Positions 35,657 to 42,629 of a stretch of 42,629 nt of DNA are shown in pieces; position 1 is the stretch's first letter; each line of letters starts with the position of its first letter. The notes beneath the pieces were generated by a model, which was not told the origin of the DNA, did no database searches, and saw only the letters and a program-made list of their open reading frames with translations. Location of the stretch: the NCBI GenBank assembly GCA_011046135.1, contig DSBG01000023.1, positions 1 through 42,629 of the forward strand, in the 5' to 3' direction. Source of the DNA: Deltaproteobacteria bacterium. GTDB taxonomy: Bacteria; Desulfobacterota; Desulfomonilia; UBA1062. The translations under genes and the position numbers were made by a program.

Positions 35657-36634
35657 TCAGAGCCTGAGCGCTGTGCCTGTCTCTTCGAATCCCGATCCTC
35701 CGATGGTCACCCTGAGACCTTTTTCTCTGTAGAAATCAGCGTGAATCTCCAGGATGGAGGGATCGAGCGCCTCGATCTCCCGGTAGACCCAGTCGATTCC
35801 GAGCCACCCGTACTTGTCCTGGCACCAGTTGTGATAGGGCAGCAGGTCGACCCTCCTGATGGATCCGCCGAGGGACGAGATGAATGCGGCCGCATCCCGA
35901 TGAAACTCGAGGTCTTCGTTAAAGCCCGGCACAACCGGTATCCGTATCCAGATGTCGTGGTGAATCCTGCTCAAGTTCGTGAGGTTTTCCAGGATCCGCT
36001 TGTTTTCAACGCCCGTCTCCTCCCGGTGCCTGCGGGAGTCCAGGTGCTTGAGGTCGAACAGGACGACGTCTGCTGCACGAGACATCTCTCTGAGCACCTC
36101 GAATTCACAGTATCCGTTCGTGTCGATGCACGTGTGGAGGCCTCGTGCGCGTGCCCCATCGAGCAGTGAACAGGCAAATTCCGGATGAGCGGTCGGTTCC
36201 CCGCCGCTGAGCGTAAGCCCTCCTCCCGAATTGTCGTAGAAGGGTCTGTCGCGCTCAACTTCATCCAGGATTTCTTCGATGCTCATGGCGCGACCCGTTA
36301 CCTGGAGCGCGTCGTATGAACAGACCTTCACACACTCCATGCATCCGTTGCACTTCTCGCGGATGATCTTGTGGTAGGTGGAGTCTTCCTGCCGTGCGAT
36401 CTCCGGGGGTATGGGGGGGTTGATGGCATCCTGCGGACAGGCATCCATGCACGCACCACACTGAGTGCACAACCGCTTTTTCCAGAACAGCTCAGCTCTG
36501 GGAGAGATCGTTTCCGGGTTATGACACCAGGCACACCTCAGTGGACACCCCTTGAGGTAGACGTTCGTCCGAAATCCGGGACCGTCATTGACCGAAAATC
36601 GCTGAATCTCTGTTATCAGAACCGGAGCTTTCAT
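35657..36634 (-). CDS. assD: Glycyl-radical enzyme activase (radical SAM), BssD/AssD type
   Basis: This activase should install the glycyl radical on the enzyme encoded downstream. Its 325 residues carry the radical SAM triad C30-x3-C34-x2-C37 (KGCPLRCAWC), then an inserted ferredoxin-like domain with two more [4Fe-4S] sites (C54/57/60/64 in CTQCGACMDAC and C93/96/99/103 in CNGCMECVKVC), as in BssD-type activases but not in pyruvate formate-lyase activase. The SAM-binding LSGGEPTAHP follows. The neighbour order activase, gamma, catalytic, beta is that of bss operons (D-C-A-B). GGGAGGGAAG precedes the ATG. Confidence 0.9.
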   Translation of the reverse strand: MKAPVLITEIQRFSVNDGPGFRTNVYLKGCPLRCAWCHNPETISPRAELFWKKRLCTQCGACMDACPQDAINPPIPPEIARQEDSTYHKIIREKCNGCMECVKVCSYDALQVTGRAMSIEEILDEVERDRPFYDNSGGGLTLSGGEPTAHPEFACSLLDGARARGLHTCIDTNGYCEFEVLREMSRAADVVLFDLKHLDSRRHREETGVENKRILENLTNLSRIHHDIWIRIPVVPGFNEDLEFHRDAAAFISSLGGSIRRVDLLPYHNWCQDKYGWLGIDWVYREIEALDPSILEIHADFYREKGLRVTIGGSGFEETGTALRL

Positions 36635-36685
36635 CTTCCCTCCCGAGACCGGGCCGTTCCCCTGTGCACCTCTCGACTCTCCCGT

Positions 36686-38032
36686 TCAGTTCAGATATCC
36701 TTCTGTGAGTTCCTTCAGCGATAACACCTCATCCAGGCATTCGATCCTCTCGGCCAGAGACTGCGTTTTCTCCCTGCCGATGACCGGCTCGCACAGATCC
36801 GCGAACTTGCTCCGCACCCGCTGCCTCTTGATCTCCAGGGGTGGTATCTGCTGGAGGATGTCGGAAAACCCCTGGTAGGTTTCACCATCTGTTGTTTCGA
36901 TTTCAACGGTGGCCTCCAGCGCCTTCATCTCGGGGTCGTGAATGGCGTGGATCTTTTTCATGAGACCCTGTACTTCAGGGTCCGAAACCTTCTCGTCGGT
37001 GAAGGCCTGCATCCCGGTTTCACCCCGCAGGAGTACGTTTGCCACGCAGTAGGGAATGCTGAACTTGCCTTCCAGCCCGGTTCTCGGTTTGTCCTTCCCC
37101 GCGGCATCGAGGGCGAGGCGTGAGGAATGCACCGTGATGGACCTGATCCGGGAAATCTCACTATCGTGCTCCTGAACGAGGGCCAGGGTCGCCTCCATGG
37201 GTGAGTGGGTGGCATGACAGGATGCGTGATACTTCTGGGAGAGGTTCACCACATCCCATCCGAGCCCGAGGAGGCCCACGATGTCCTCGTTGACGTTTCC
37301 CTTGAGGGCCTCGAAGAACCCCTGGGGACCTTCCAGGATATCTTCGGCGCTCGTGAATCCCTGGCCTGCCAGAAGCGCAGACATGAGACCCGCCTGAGAG
37401 GACCGGCCGGCGTGGAACGGCTTGCACATGGTTCCAAACACTCGCTTCAGCCCGGATGACTGGGTCCCTGCGATCCCCAAGGCGTACCGCGTCTGCTGCT
37501 CATCCAGCCCGAGAAGCCTGGCACAGCCTGCTGCAGAGGCCAGGTATCCAAGGGTCGACGTTGCATGCCACCCTGCCATGTAGTGATCGAGGCTCGCACA
37601 GGCTCCGATGGTTCCCCCGGCCTGGAGCCCGATGAGATAGGCGGTGAGCAGGTCGCTCCCCCCGAAATTCTTCCATTCGCTCAGCGCCAGCAGTGACGGA
37701 AAGAGGGTGACAGAAGGGTGACCGAGAAAAGACACGAGGGTATCATCGTAATCGAGGGCGTGGGAGGCGCTCCCGTTGATCAACGCCGCGCTTCCCACAT
37801 CTTTTTTCATGCCGTGGCCGATGATGGTGGCCTGCTCTCTGCCACCCATGAGGTCGGCATAGTCGATGAGCTTGTGAACCAGGGGGTCATCCTTGCCGGC
37901 AAAGGTTACGCCAAGCCAGTCCATGAATGCGACCCTGGCATGATCGTAGGCCCACGAGGGGATGCTCGATGCATCCGTGCCCGCGATAAAGGCAGCGATC
38001 CGTGCCGTGAATCCCGGGGTCTTCTCTGTCAT
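36686..38032 (-). CDS. MmgE/PrpD family protein
   Basis: This 448-residue protein of the MmgE/PrpD fold shows the family segments WLGVTFAGKDDPLVHKL, NGSASHALDYDDTL (residues about 85-98, active-site region), HPSVTLFPSLLAL and KPFHAGRSSQAGLMSALLA. The family includes 2-methylcitrate dehydratase, cis-aconitate decarboxylase and iminodisuccinate epimerase, all acting on succinate-like polycarboxylates. Its place between the mutase chaperone and the activase (four-base overlap with the chaperone gene, 51 bases to the activase) suggests it handles an intermediate of the island pathway, for example a stereochemical or hydration step on the alkylsuccinate side, or propionate-derived methylcitrate. 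The reaction is not predictable from sequence. Confidence 0.85.
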   Translation of the reverse strand: MTEKTPGFTARIAAFIAGTDASSIPSWAYDHARVAFMDWLGVTFAGKDDPLVHKLIDYADLMGGREQATIIGHGMKKDVGSAALINGSASHALDYDDTLVSFLGHPSVTLFPSLLALSEWKNFGGSDLLTAYLIGLQAGGTIGACASLDHYMAGWHATSTLGYLASAAGCARLLGLDEQQTRYALGIAGTQSSGLKRVFGTMCKPFHAGRSSQAGLMSALLAGQGFTSAEDILEGPQGFFEALKGNVNEDIVGLLGLGWDVVNLSQKYHASCHATHSPMEATLALVQEHDSEISRIRSITVHSSRLALDAAGKDKPRTGLEGKFSIPYCVANVLLRGETGMQAFTDEKVSDPEVQGLMKKIHAIHDPEMKALEATVEIETTDGETYQGFSDILQQIPPLEIKRQRVRSKFADLCEPVIGREKTQSLAERIECLDEVLSLKELTEGYLN

Positions 38033-39021
38033 GACGCGTCTCCTTTTTTGTTCGCCTCCTCGTCGAGGAGCCGGTAGCGCTGCAGCAGTGATTCAACCAC
38101 GGTGTAGGGGTCCAGTTTTCCGGTGAGAATCTCTTCGATCGTCCCATCGAGGGAGCCGTTCGCACTCATGCCGTGTTCGATCATGCGACGGAGTTCTCCC
38201 TCCATGAGGCAGAAGATCTCCTCCTTCACCAGTTCCCGTATGGGCCTCTTCAAAGCAGGGGGCTTGTCCCTGAATTCAGAGAGACAGGCCACCAGTTCGT
38301 CGAGCCCCTGCCTGGACAGAGCAGAGGTCTTGAGCACCGGAGGGATTGCCTCGTCAGGCCTCGAGGAAAGGGAGAGCATGGCACTTATCTCCGAGGTCAG
38401 GATATCCGCCCCGTCGCGATCAGCCTTGTTCACGACGTAGAGGTCAGCGATCTCCATCACCCCCGCCTTGATGGCCTGGATTCCATCACCCTGGCCGGGA
38501 CAGCACACCAGCGCCACGATGTCTGCCGCCCTGACCACCTCGATCTCATCCTGGCCGACACCCACGGTCTCGATGATGACAATGTCTCTGCCCGAGGCAT
38601 CGAGGATCCTGATGACCTCACGGGCGGCCTGGCAGAGACCCCCGAGAACTCCTCTGGTCGCCATGGACCTGATGAAGATCCCCTCGTGGGTGGCTATGTC
38701 GCGCATCCTGAGTCTGTCGCCAAGGAGCGCACCGCCTGTGAAGGGACTGGACGGGTCCACGGCGATAATCCCGATGGAACATCCCTGCTTGGTAAACCGA
38801 AGGGCGATCTCATTGGTGAGCGTACTCTTCCCTGCCCCGGGAGAGCCGGTTATACCGAACACACGTGCCCTGCCGGTCTGGGGATAGAGCGTCTTCATGG
38901 CATCCTTCCATCCGTCGTCACGATTCTCCACACGGGTGATCAACCTCGCCAGGGCACGCTCGCTGCCTGCCTTCATAGCCTCGATCAGTCTCTCCCAGGA
39001 ATCATCCAGTTTCCGCTTCAC
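38029..39021 (-). CDS. meaB: MeaB-type GTPase chaperone of a B12-dependent mutase
   Basis: This G3E-family GTPase of 330 residues guards adenosylcobalamin mutases by controlling cofactor loading and ejection. Motifs: P-loop GSPGAGKST (near residue 58), AVDPSSPFTGGALLGDR (switch region), ETVGVGQDE (G3) and NKADRDGAD (G4). The N-terminal helical arm and C-terminal dimerisation segment are present at normal length. The start is GTG behind AAGGAGAG, nine bases after the mutase large-subunit gene. The tight linkage points to the neighbouring mutase as its client. Confidence 0.92.
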   Translation of the reverse strand: MKRKLDDSWERLIEAMKAGSERALARLITRVENRDDGWKDAMKTLYPQTGRARVFGITGSPGAGKSTLTNEIALRFTKQGCSIGIIAVDPSSPFTGGALLGDRLRMRDIATHEGIFIRSMATRGVLGGLCQAAREVIRILDASGRDIVIIETVGVGQDEIEVVRAADIVALVCCPGQGDGIQAIKAGVMEIADLYVVNKADRDGADILTSEISAMLSLSSRPDEAIPPVLKTSALSRQGLDELVACLSEFRDKPPALKRPIRELVKEEIFCLMEGELRRMIEHGMSANGSLDGTIEEILTGKLDPYTVVESLLQRYRLLDEEANKKGDAS

Positions 39022-39030
39022 ATCCTCTCC

Positions 39031-40779
39031 TTAGAGCTTGATGGGCTGTGCTTCCCCGAATTCGTCCCTGAGCACATCGCAGATCTCCTGGAGGGTCGCT
39101 TCGCCCTCCACGCACGCGCAGATCGAGGGCATGAGATTGAGCTGCTCGTTCCCGGCATCTGTCCTGAGCTGGTCGAGACTGCTCTTCACCGCCGTGCTGT
39201 TCCTCTCCCGCTTCAACGCGGCAAGGCTGGCCTTCTGCCGATCTTCCGCGGTTTTCATGAGCTCCGGGTCATAGGTGGACTCGAAGACCCGGTTGATGGA
39301 CACCTCGATCTCGTTTTCACCGGTGAAGCAGTTCACCCCGACGATGAACTCCTCCTGGCTCTCGATCTTCTTCTGCCGCTCGTAGGCACTCCTGGCAACC
39401 GCCTTGGGCATGTACCCGTTCTCAATGGCAGCCACGGCACCCCCCATGCGTTCGATCACGTCCAGTTCCCTGCGGGCCGCTTCCTCGGTCTCGTCCGTGA
39501 GGGATTCCATGAAATAGGATCCAGCCCAGGGGTCGTTGACATCGGTGACCTTTGCCTCGTAGAGCATGATTCTCGTCGCGTCGAGCTGGAGCTGGACCGC
39601 CTCCAGGGAGTGGCCGAGTCCCAGGGGTTCGTCAAAGGGAGGGAATGCTCCGGGAATGGCACCGGACATGCCGGCGGCCATCCCCCCGACAACGGCCCTG
39701 GCGAGGTTGTTGAGCGGCCGCTGCAGCGTGGTGCTGGAACACCCGATGTGTGCCGTGATGGGCTGCCGGATCAGCATGCTCCTGGGGTCGCGGGCCTTGA
39801 ACCGCTCTTTCATGATGGTGGCCCACATCCTCCTGGCCGCCCGCTGAAGGGCGATTTCGTGATAGATCTCCATGCTTCCGCCAAAGGCATTGAAGGTGAA
39901 CTTCGGTGCAAATGAATCTATGTCCAGTCCCCCTTCCAGGCCGGCCTCGATGTAGGCGATGCCGTTTGCCATGGAGAACGCGAGGTCCTGAATACGGGTG
40001 GCCCCCGCCTCCCTGATGTGGTATCCCCCGATGCTGTTGATATTGAGCCTGGGCAGGTATTTTGTGCAGAAGACACAGGTGTCCCGGAAGAGCCTCATGG
40101 ACTGTCTGGGAGGGAAAATGTAGGTTCCGCGGGCGATGAACTCCTTGAGAATGTCGTTCTGGGGTGTTCCTTCGAGCTTTTCCAGGGGGATGCCCCGTTT
40201 CTTCGCGAGGACCGCATACATAGCGATGATGACGGCTGCAGGTGCATTGATGGTGTAGTTGGACGGCACCCTGTCGATGTCGTTTTCCCCGGTATAGGCT
40301 TCGTAGATGATCTGGAAATCTCTGAACGAGTCGATGGCCACGCCGACACGACCGACCTCGCCCTCGGCGTACGGGCTGTCGGAATCGTACCCGCACTGGG
40401 TCACCAGGTCAAAGGCGATGTTCGGCCCGCCCGTGCGTCCCATGGCGTGCATCCTGAGGAGGTAGTCGCGGTAGTCGGAAGCGGTACCGAATCCCCCGTA
40501 CTTCCCCACCTTGCCGGCACCACCCCAGTCAGGCCGAAACCCCATGAGGGCGGCATCCCTGGCATAGGCCCTCCAGAAATCAAAGGGGCTGTTTCCCGCA
40601 GTAAAGGGAAATTGACCGGGAAACCCTACCTTCCCGAGGAAATCATCCTTCTTCACCGACAGCGGGGTGTAGAACCTGGTGGGGCTCTCCGGGAGATTGA
40701 ACCGCTTCACTCGAGGCTTCAGGACATTCTCTTCCCAGTTCGTGAGGGCTTCCCGGATTTTCTTTTTGGTATCAGCCAT
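39031..40779 (-). CDS. Divergent methylmalonyl-CoA-mutase-family large subunit (candidate alkylsuccinyl-CoA mutase)
   Basis: This substrate-binding barrel of an adenosylcobalamin carbon-skeleton mutase has 582 residues; the B12 domain is a separate protein. Three catalytic residues are kept: Tyr94 (GKYGGFG), Arg217 (IARGTYIFPP) and His254 (GGYHIREAGA). The Arg-His spacing (37) equals that of the Propionibacterium enzyme (Arg207, His244). The stretch before the Tyr is unusual. Standard mutases read TMYRxRPWTIRQYAGF, while here residues 62-93 run GNSPFDFWRAYARDA and then RPDWGGAGKVG, so the CoA and acyl channel is remodelled. In anaerobic alkane oxidation a mutase rearranges alkylsuccinyl-CoA to alkylmalonyl-CoA, which fits this island. 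Plain methylmalonyl-CoA mutase activity remains possible. Confidence 0.88.
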   Translation of the reverse strand: MADTKKKIREALTNWEENVLKPRVKRFNLPESPTRFYTPLSVKKDDFLGKVGFPGQFPFTAGNSPFDFWRAYARDAALMGFRPDWGGAGKVGKYGGFGTASDYRDYLLRMHAMGRTGGPNIAFDLVTQCGYDSDSPYAEGEVGRVGVAIDSFRDFQIIYEAYTGENDIDRVPSNYTINAPAAVIIAMYAVLAKKRGIPLEKLEGTPQNDILKEFIARGTYIFPPRQSMRLFRDTCVFCTKYLPRLNINSIGGYHIREAGATRIQDLAFSMANGIAYIEAGLEGGLDIDSFAPKFTFNAFGGSMEIYHEIALQRAARRMWATIMKERFKARDPRSMLIRQPITAHIGCSSTTLQRPLNNLARAVVGGMAAGMSGAIPGAFPPFDEPLGLGHSLEAVQLQLDATRIMLYEAKVTDVNDPWAGSYFMESLTDETEEAARRELDVIERMGGAVAAIENGYMPKAVARSAYERQKKIESQEEFIVGVNCFTGENEIEVSINRVFESTYDPELMKTAEDRQKASLAALKRERNSTAVKSSLDQLRTDAGNEQLNLMPSICACVEGEATLQEICDVLRDEFGEAQPIKL

Positions 40780-40791
40780 GGGATCCCCCTC

Positions 40792-41226
40792 TCATTCAGT
40801 TTGCTCTGCCTGGAGAGTCTCCCCGGCATCTCTGAGCTGTTCCGTGATGAATGCTGCGATGTCTCCGATGGGCGTCCCGGCTGTGAAGACACGTGCGACT
40901 CCCATCTCCAGCATGCCCGGGATATCGGCCTCGGGAATGATCCCTCCCACGAGAACCATGATGTCCCGGGCATCGCGGGCACGGAGGCCGTCGATGACCT
41001 TGCGCGTCAGCAGCAGGTGTGCACCCGAAAGAATCGAAAGGCCGATGACCTGGACATCCTCCTGAATTGCCGCTGTCACGATCTGCTCAGGGGTCTGCCT
41101 GAGCCCTGTGTAGATGACCTCGAACCCGGCATCTCTGAGTCCGTACGCAACGACCCGGGCACCGCGCTCGTGTCCGTCAAGCCCGGGTTTTGCGATCAAG
41201 ACCCGGATTTTCCCTCCCTGACTCAT
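40792..41226 (-). CDS. B12-binding subunit of the acyl-CoA mutase
   Basis: This cobalamin-binding domain protein of 144 residues has the base-off/His-on signature DGHERG (Asp17, His19, Gly22) in KPGLDGHERG, followed by LSILSGAH and the GG of VLVGGIIPEAD. It completes the mutase with the large subunit encoded 12 bases downstream. The start at 41226 is chosen because GGGGGGAAAAC precedes the ATG; 38 upstream codons in frame are rejected. It is the first gene of the island and lies about 125 bases after the predicted sigma-54 transcription start. Confidence 0.9.
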   Translation of the reverse strand: MSQGGKIRVLIAKPGLDGHERGARVVAYGLRDAGFEVIYTGLRQTPEQIVTAAIQEDVQVIGLSILSGAHLLLTRKVIDGLRARDARDIMVLVGGIIPEADIPGMLEMGVARVFTAGTPIGDIAAFITEQLRDAGETLQAEQTE

Positions 41227-41360
41227 GGTTTTCCCCCCGTCCTGGTCATGTGCTTCATGAAAGAACCTCACAACGTGTCTGTCTCTCTGCACTGCACACC
41301 ATATAACAATCAGTAGTGGACTCTCATTACTCTGCATCACAGAGCAACTGCAGCAAAGAG

Positions 41361-41376
41361 AGCAAAGATAGTGCCA
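41361..41376 (-). promoter_or_regulatory. Sigma-54 promoter of the island operon
   Basis: Read on the minus strand, TGGCAC (41376-41371), five bases, and TTGCT (41365-41361) match the consensus TGGCAC-N5-TTGCW exactly, with GG and GC dinucleotides at the required -24/-12 spacing. Transcription should start near 41350, about 125 bases before the mutase B12 subunit gene. The gene just upstream encodes a sigma-54 activator. Confidence 0.8.
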
Positions 41377-41515
41377 GGGATACAGATGATATCCAGAGAC
41401 TTGTTTTTATGAAGGATTAGTCAGGAGTTTCCGGAAATCGGCCAGGGGATGATGGGCGGGTTTGTCCTCCCCTTCCCTGTCGAGCATCACGCTTTTGATC
41501 TTAACTCTTTAAAAT

Positions 41516-41556
41516 ATTGTTTCTTTTTACAATGTCATGAGATTGTGGGACAATGT
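41516..41556. repeat. Clustered ATTGT/ACAAT repeats, candidate activator binding sites
   Basis: ATTGT occurs at 41516 and 41542, ACAATGT at 41529 and 41550. They form two inverted pairs (ATTGT-N8-ACAAT and ATTGT-N3-ACAAT). The two ACAATGT copies are 21 bases apart, two helical turns. They lie roughly 140-195 bases upstream of the sigma-54 promoter, the usual distance for enhancer sites of sigma-54 activators. Confidence 0.45.
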
Positions 41557-41569
41557 TGCCCTGATCGGG

Positions 41570-42629
41570 TCAGACAAGACCAAACTTCTTCATCTTCCTG
41601 GTCAGGGTCTTTCGCGAGATCATGAGGTCTTCCGCTGCCTTGCTCTTGTTCCACCGGTACTTGGCCAGCGCGTCTTCGATCACGGACTTCTCGATACTGT
41701 CCGTGTAGTCGTGCAGGGGGGAGGCTTTCTTTCCCGAGCGAGTTTTCACCTCGGTTACCTTGTAAAACTCTCTGCTTTCCGGAGAAGCGGTCTTGAGAAA
41801 ATCGATGCGCTTGACCGTGAGGTATCGCTGAATAACGTTCTGCAGTTCCCTGACGTTGCCCGGCCAGTCGTAGCTGTGAAGTGCCTCCAGGACATGCCCA
41901 GAGACATCTGGGATCCGTTTGCCCGGAGAATAGAGACGGAGAAAATGCTCCACCAGGAGGGGGATGTCGTCTTTGCGATGACGCAGGGCAGGAAGGTGAA
42001 TCGGGATGATATGAATGCGGTAGAAGAAGTCCTCACGGATGAGTCCCTTTTTCGACATCTCCAGAAGGTTCTTGTTTGTGGCCGCAATGATACGGAAATC
42101 AGAGTATCTCGACACGGAGCCTCCCACCGGAGAATATCCCCCACCTTCTATGGAACGCAGGAGCTTTGCCTGGATGTTGATTCCCAGCTCACCCACCTCG
42201 TCGAGAAACAGCGTGCCTCCGTCCGCCATGTCGAGGTATCCGCTCTTGTCCGAGTGCGCCCCGGTGAACGCACCTTTCTTGTACCCGAAGAATTCACTCT
42301 CCATGAGGGTGTCGGGAATGGCTGCACAGTTTACCGGGATGAAGGGTTTCTGCACACGACTGCTCAGATCGTGAATGGCCTTTGCCACGAGTTCCTTGCC
42401 GGTTCCCGATTCCCCGTAGATGATCACATTGGCACTGGTTGCCGCGGAATTCAGGATCAGCTCATAGACTTCCTGCATGGCGGCGCTCTTGCCGATGAGG
42501 CTTCCGAACCGGTACCTGTCCTTGATGGAAGAACGCAGGGTAACGTTCTCTCTCCTGAGGTAGGCTGCCTCTTCCTGCATGGAGATCTCTTTGAGCTTGG
42601 TCTCGGTGATGTCCCTGGCGGTCAAGAGC
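41570..42629 (-). CDS. Sigma-54-dependent transcriptional activator (truncated by window edge)
   Basis: This is the C-terminal 352 or so residues of an enhancer-binding protein; the start lies beyond the window. The first visible residues (TARDITETKLKEI) look like the end of a PAS domain, so sensing by a PAS module is likely. The AAA+ domain has Walker A GESGTGKE, the sigma-54 contact loop GAFTGA and Walker B GGTLFLDEVGE. The C-terminal Fis-type helix-turn-helix (KSKAAEDLMISRKTLTRKMKKFG) binds DNA. It is encoded upstream of, and in the same direction as, the island with its sigma-54 promoter, and so is the prime candidate for its regulator. Confidence 0.92.
   Translation of the reverse strand, partial: LLTARDITETKLKEISMQEEAAYLRRENVTLRSSIKDRYRFGSLIGKSAAMQEVYELILNSAATSANVIIYGESGTGKELVAKAIHDLSSRVQKPFIPVNCAAIPDTLMESEFFGYKKGAFTGAHSDKSGYLDMADGGTLFLDEVGELGINIQAKLLRSIEGGGYSPVGGSVSRYSDFRIIAATNKNLLEMSKKGLIREDFFYRIHIIPIHLPALRHRKDDIPLLVEHFLRLYSPGKRIPDVSGHVLEALHSYDWPGNVRELQNVIQRYLTVKRIDFLKTASPESREFYKVTEVKTRSGKKASPLHDYTDSIEKSVIEDALAKYRWNKSKAAEDLMISRKTLTRKMKKFGLV

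Larger units (their letters stand above)
41227..41569. other. 343-base control region of the island
   Basis: No gene is seen here. On the minus strand it holds a sigma-54 promoter (41361-41376) and, further upstream, a cluster of ATTGT/ACAAT repeats (41516-41556) beside the end of the sigma-54 regulator gene. The regulator transcript would end in this region. The repeats followed by ATTTT could also serve as a weak terminator. Confidence 0.6.

Noticed and set aside
32739-36634. Assigning it specifically as toluene-activating benzylsuccinate synthase
   Set aside because: The pocket residue before the Cys differs, no CoA-transferase genes of the toluene (bbs) pathway are present, and the mutase, ligase and decarboxylase-like genes fit an alkylsuccinate-type route better.

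Overview
This is a GC-rich window from a strictly anaerobic, probably Gram-negative bacterium. The gene mix points to a Desulfobacterota-type sulfate reducer or syntroph: a glycyl-radical enzyme of the fumarate-adding type, an oxygen-sensitive radical-SAM activase, CoA-ester chemistry with a B12 mutase, a sigma-54 regulator, and a complete N-type rotary ATPase operon. Taxonomy is an inference from content, not from a marker gene. I see no rRNA, tRNA, CRISPR array or insertion sequence.

Layout, left to right. (1) 0.2-6.6 kb, plus strand: an oligopeptide-type ABC importer made of a Tat-exported binding protein, two permeases (the first with a large extra insert) and one protein that fuses the two ATPases. 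(2) 6.6-13.5 kb, plus strand: an N-ATPase operon in the order atpD-C-Q-R-B-E-F-A-G, with its own promoter. The c subunit carries most of the Na+-type ligands. (3) 13.5-17.5 kb, minus strand: a Lon-like AAA protease and an acyl-CoA dehydrogenase of the isovaleryl/long-chain catalytic type, each with a sigma-70-like promoter. (4) 17.6-22.9 kb, minus strand: a BMP-type (nucleoside-like) ABC importer with an attenuator between the binding-protein gene and the ATPase gene. (5) 22.9-23.9 kb: a malate dehydrogenase lacking the usual NAD-selecting Asp. (6) 24.1-41.4 kb, minus strand: about 17 kb of co-directional, closely spaced genes. (7) 41.6 kb to the edge: a truncated sigma-54 activator.

Region 6 is the main discovery. 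In transcription order it holds a B12-binding mutase subunit, a divergent mutase large subunit, a MeaB GTPase, an MmgE/PrpD protein, a glycyl-radical activase, a 54-residue Cys4 protein matching the gamma subunit of benzylsuccinate synthase, the glycyl-radical enzyme, a beta-like Cys protein, two zinc-ribbon proteins, a MoxR AAA+ ATPase, a protein joining an HExxH motif to a VWA domain, a small flavin-type protein, a methylmalonyl-CoA-decarboxylase-like crotonase, an AMP-forming acyl-CoA ligase, a nitronate-monooxygenase-like flavoprotein and a second crotonase. The catalytic Cys-to-Arg and Cys-to-Gly spacings of the radical enzyme match benzylsuccinate synthase (exactly for Arg, within one residue for Gly).

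Together these genes could encode a whole route. Fumarate would be added to a hydrocarbon (alkylsuccinate synthase type), the product activated to its CoA ester, the carbon skeleton rearranged to an alkylmalonyl-CoA, and this decarboxylated to a branched acyl-CoA. That acyl-CoA would enter beta-oxidation (dehydrogenase at 13.5 kb, crotonases), with malate dehydrogenase helping fumarate turnover. A canonical sigma-54 promoter lies before the first gene, beside the sigma-54 activator. The hydrocarbon substrate cannot be read from the sequence.
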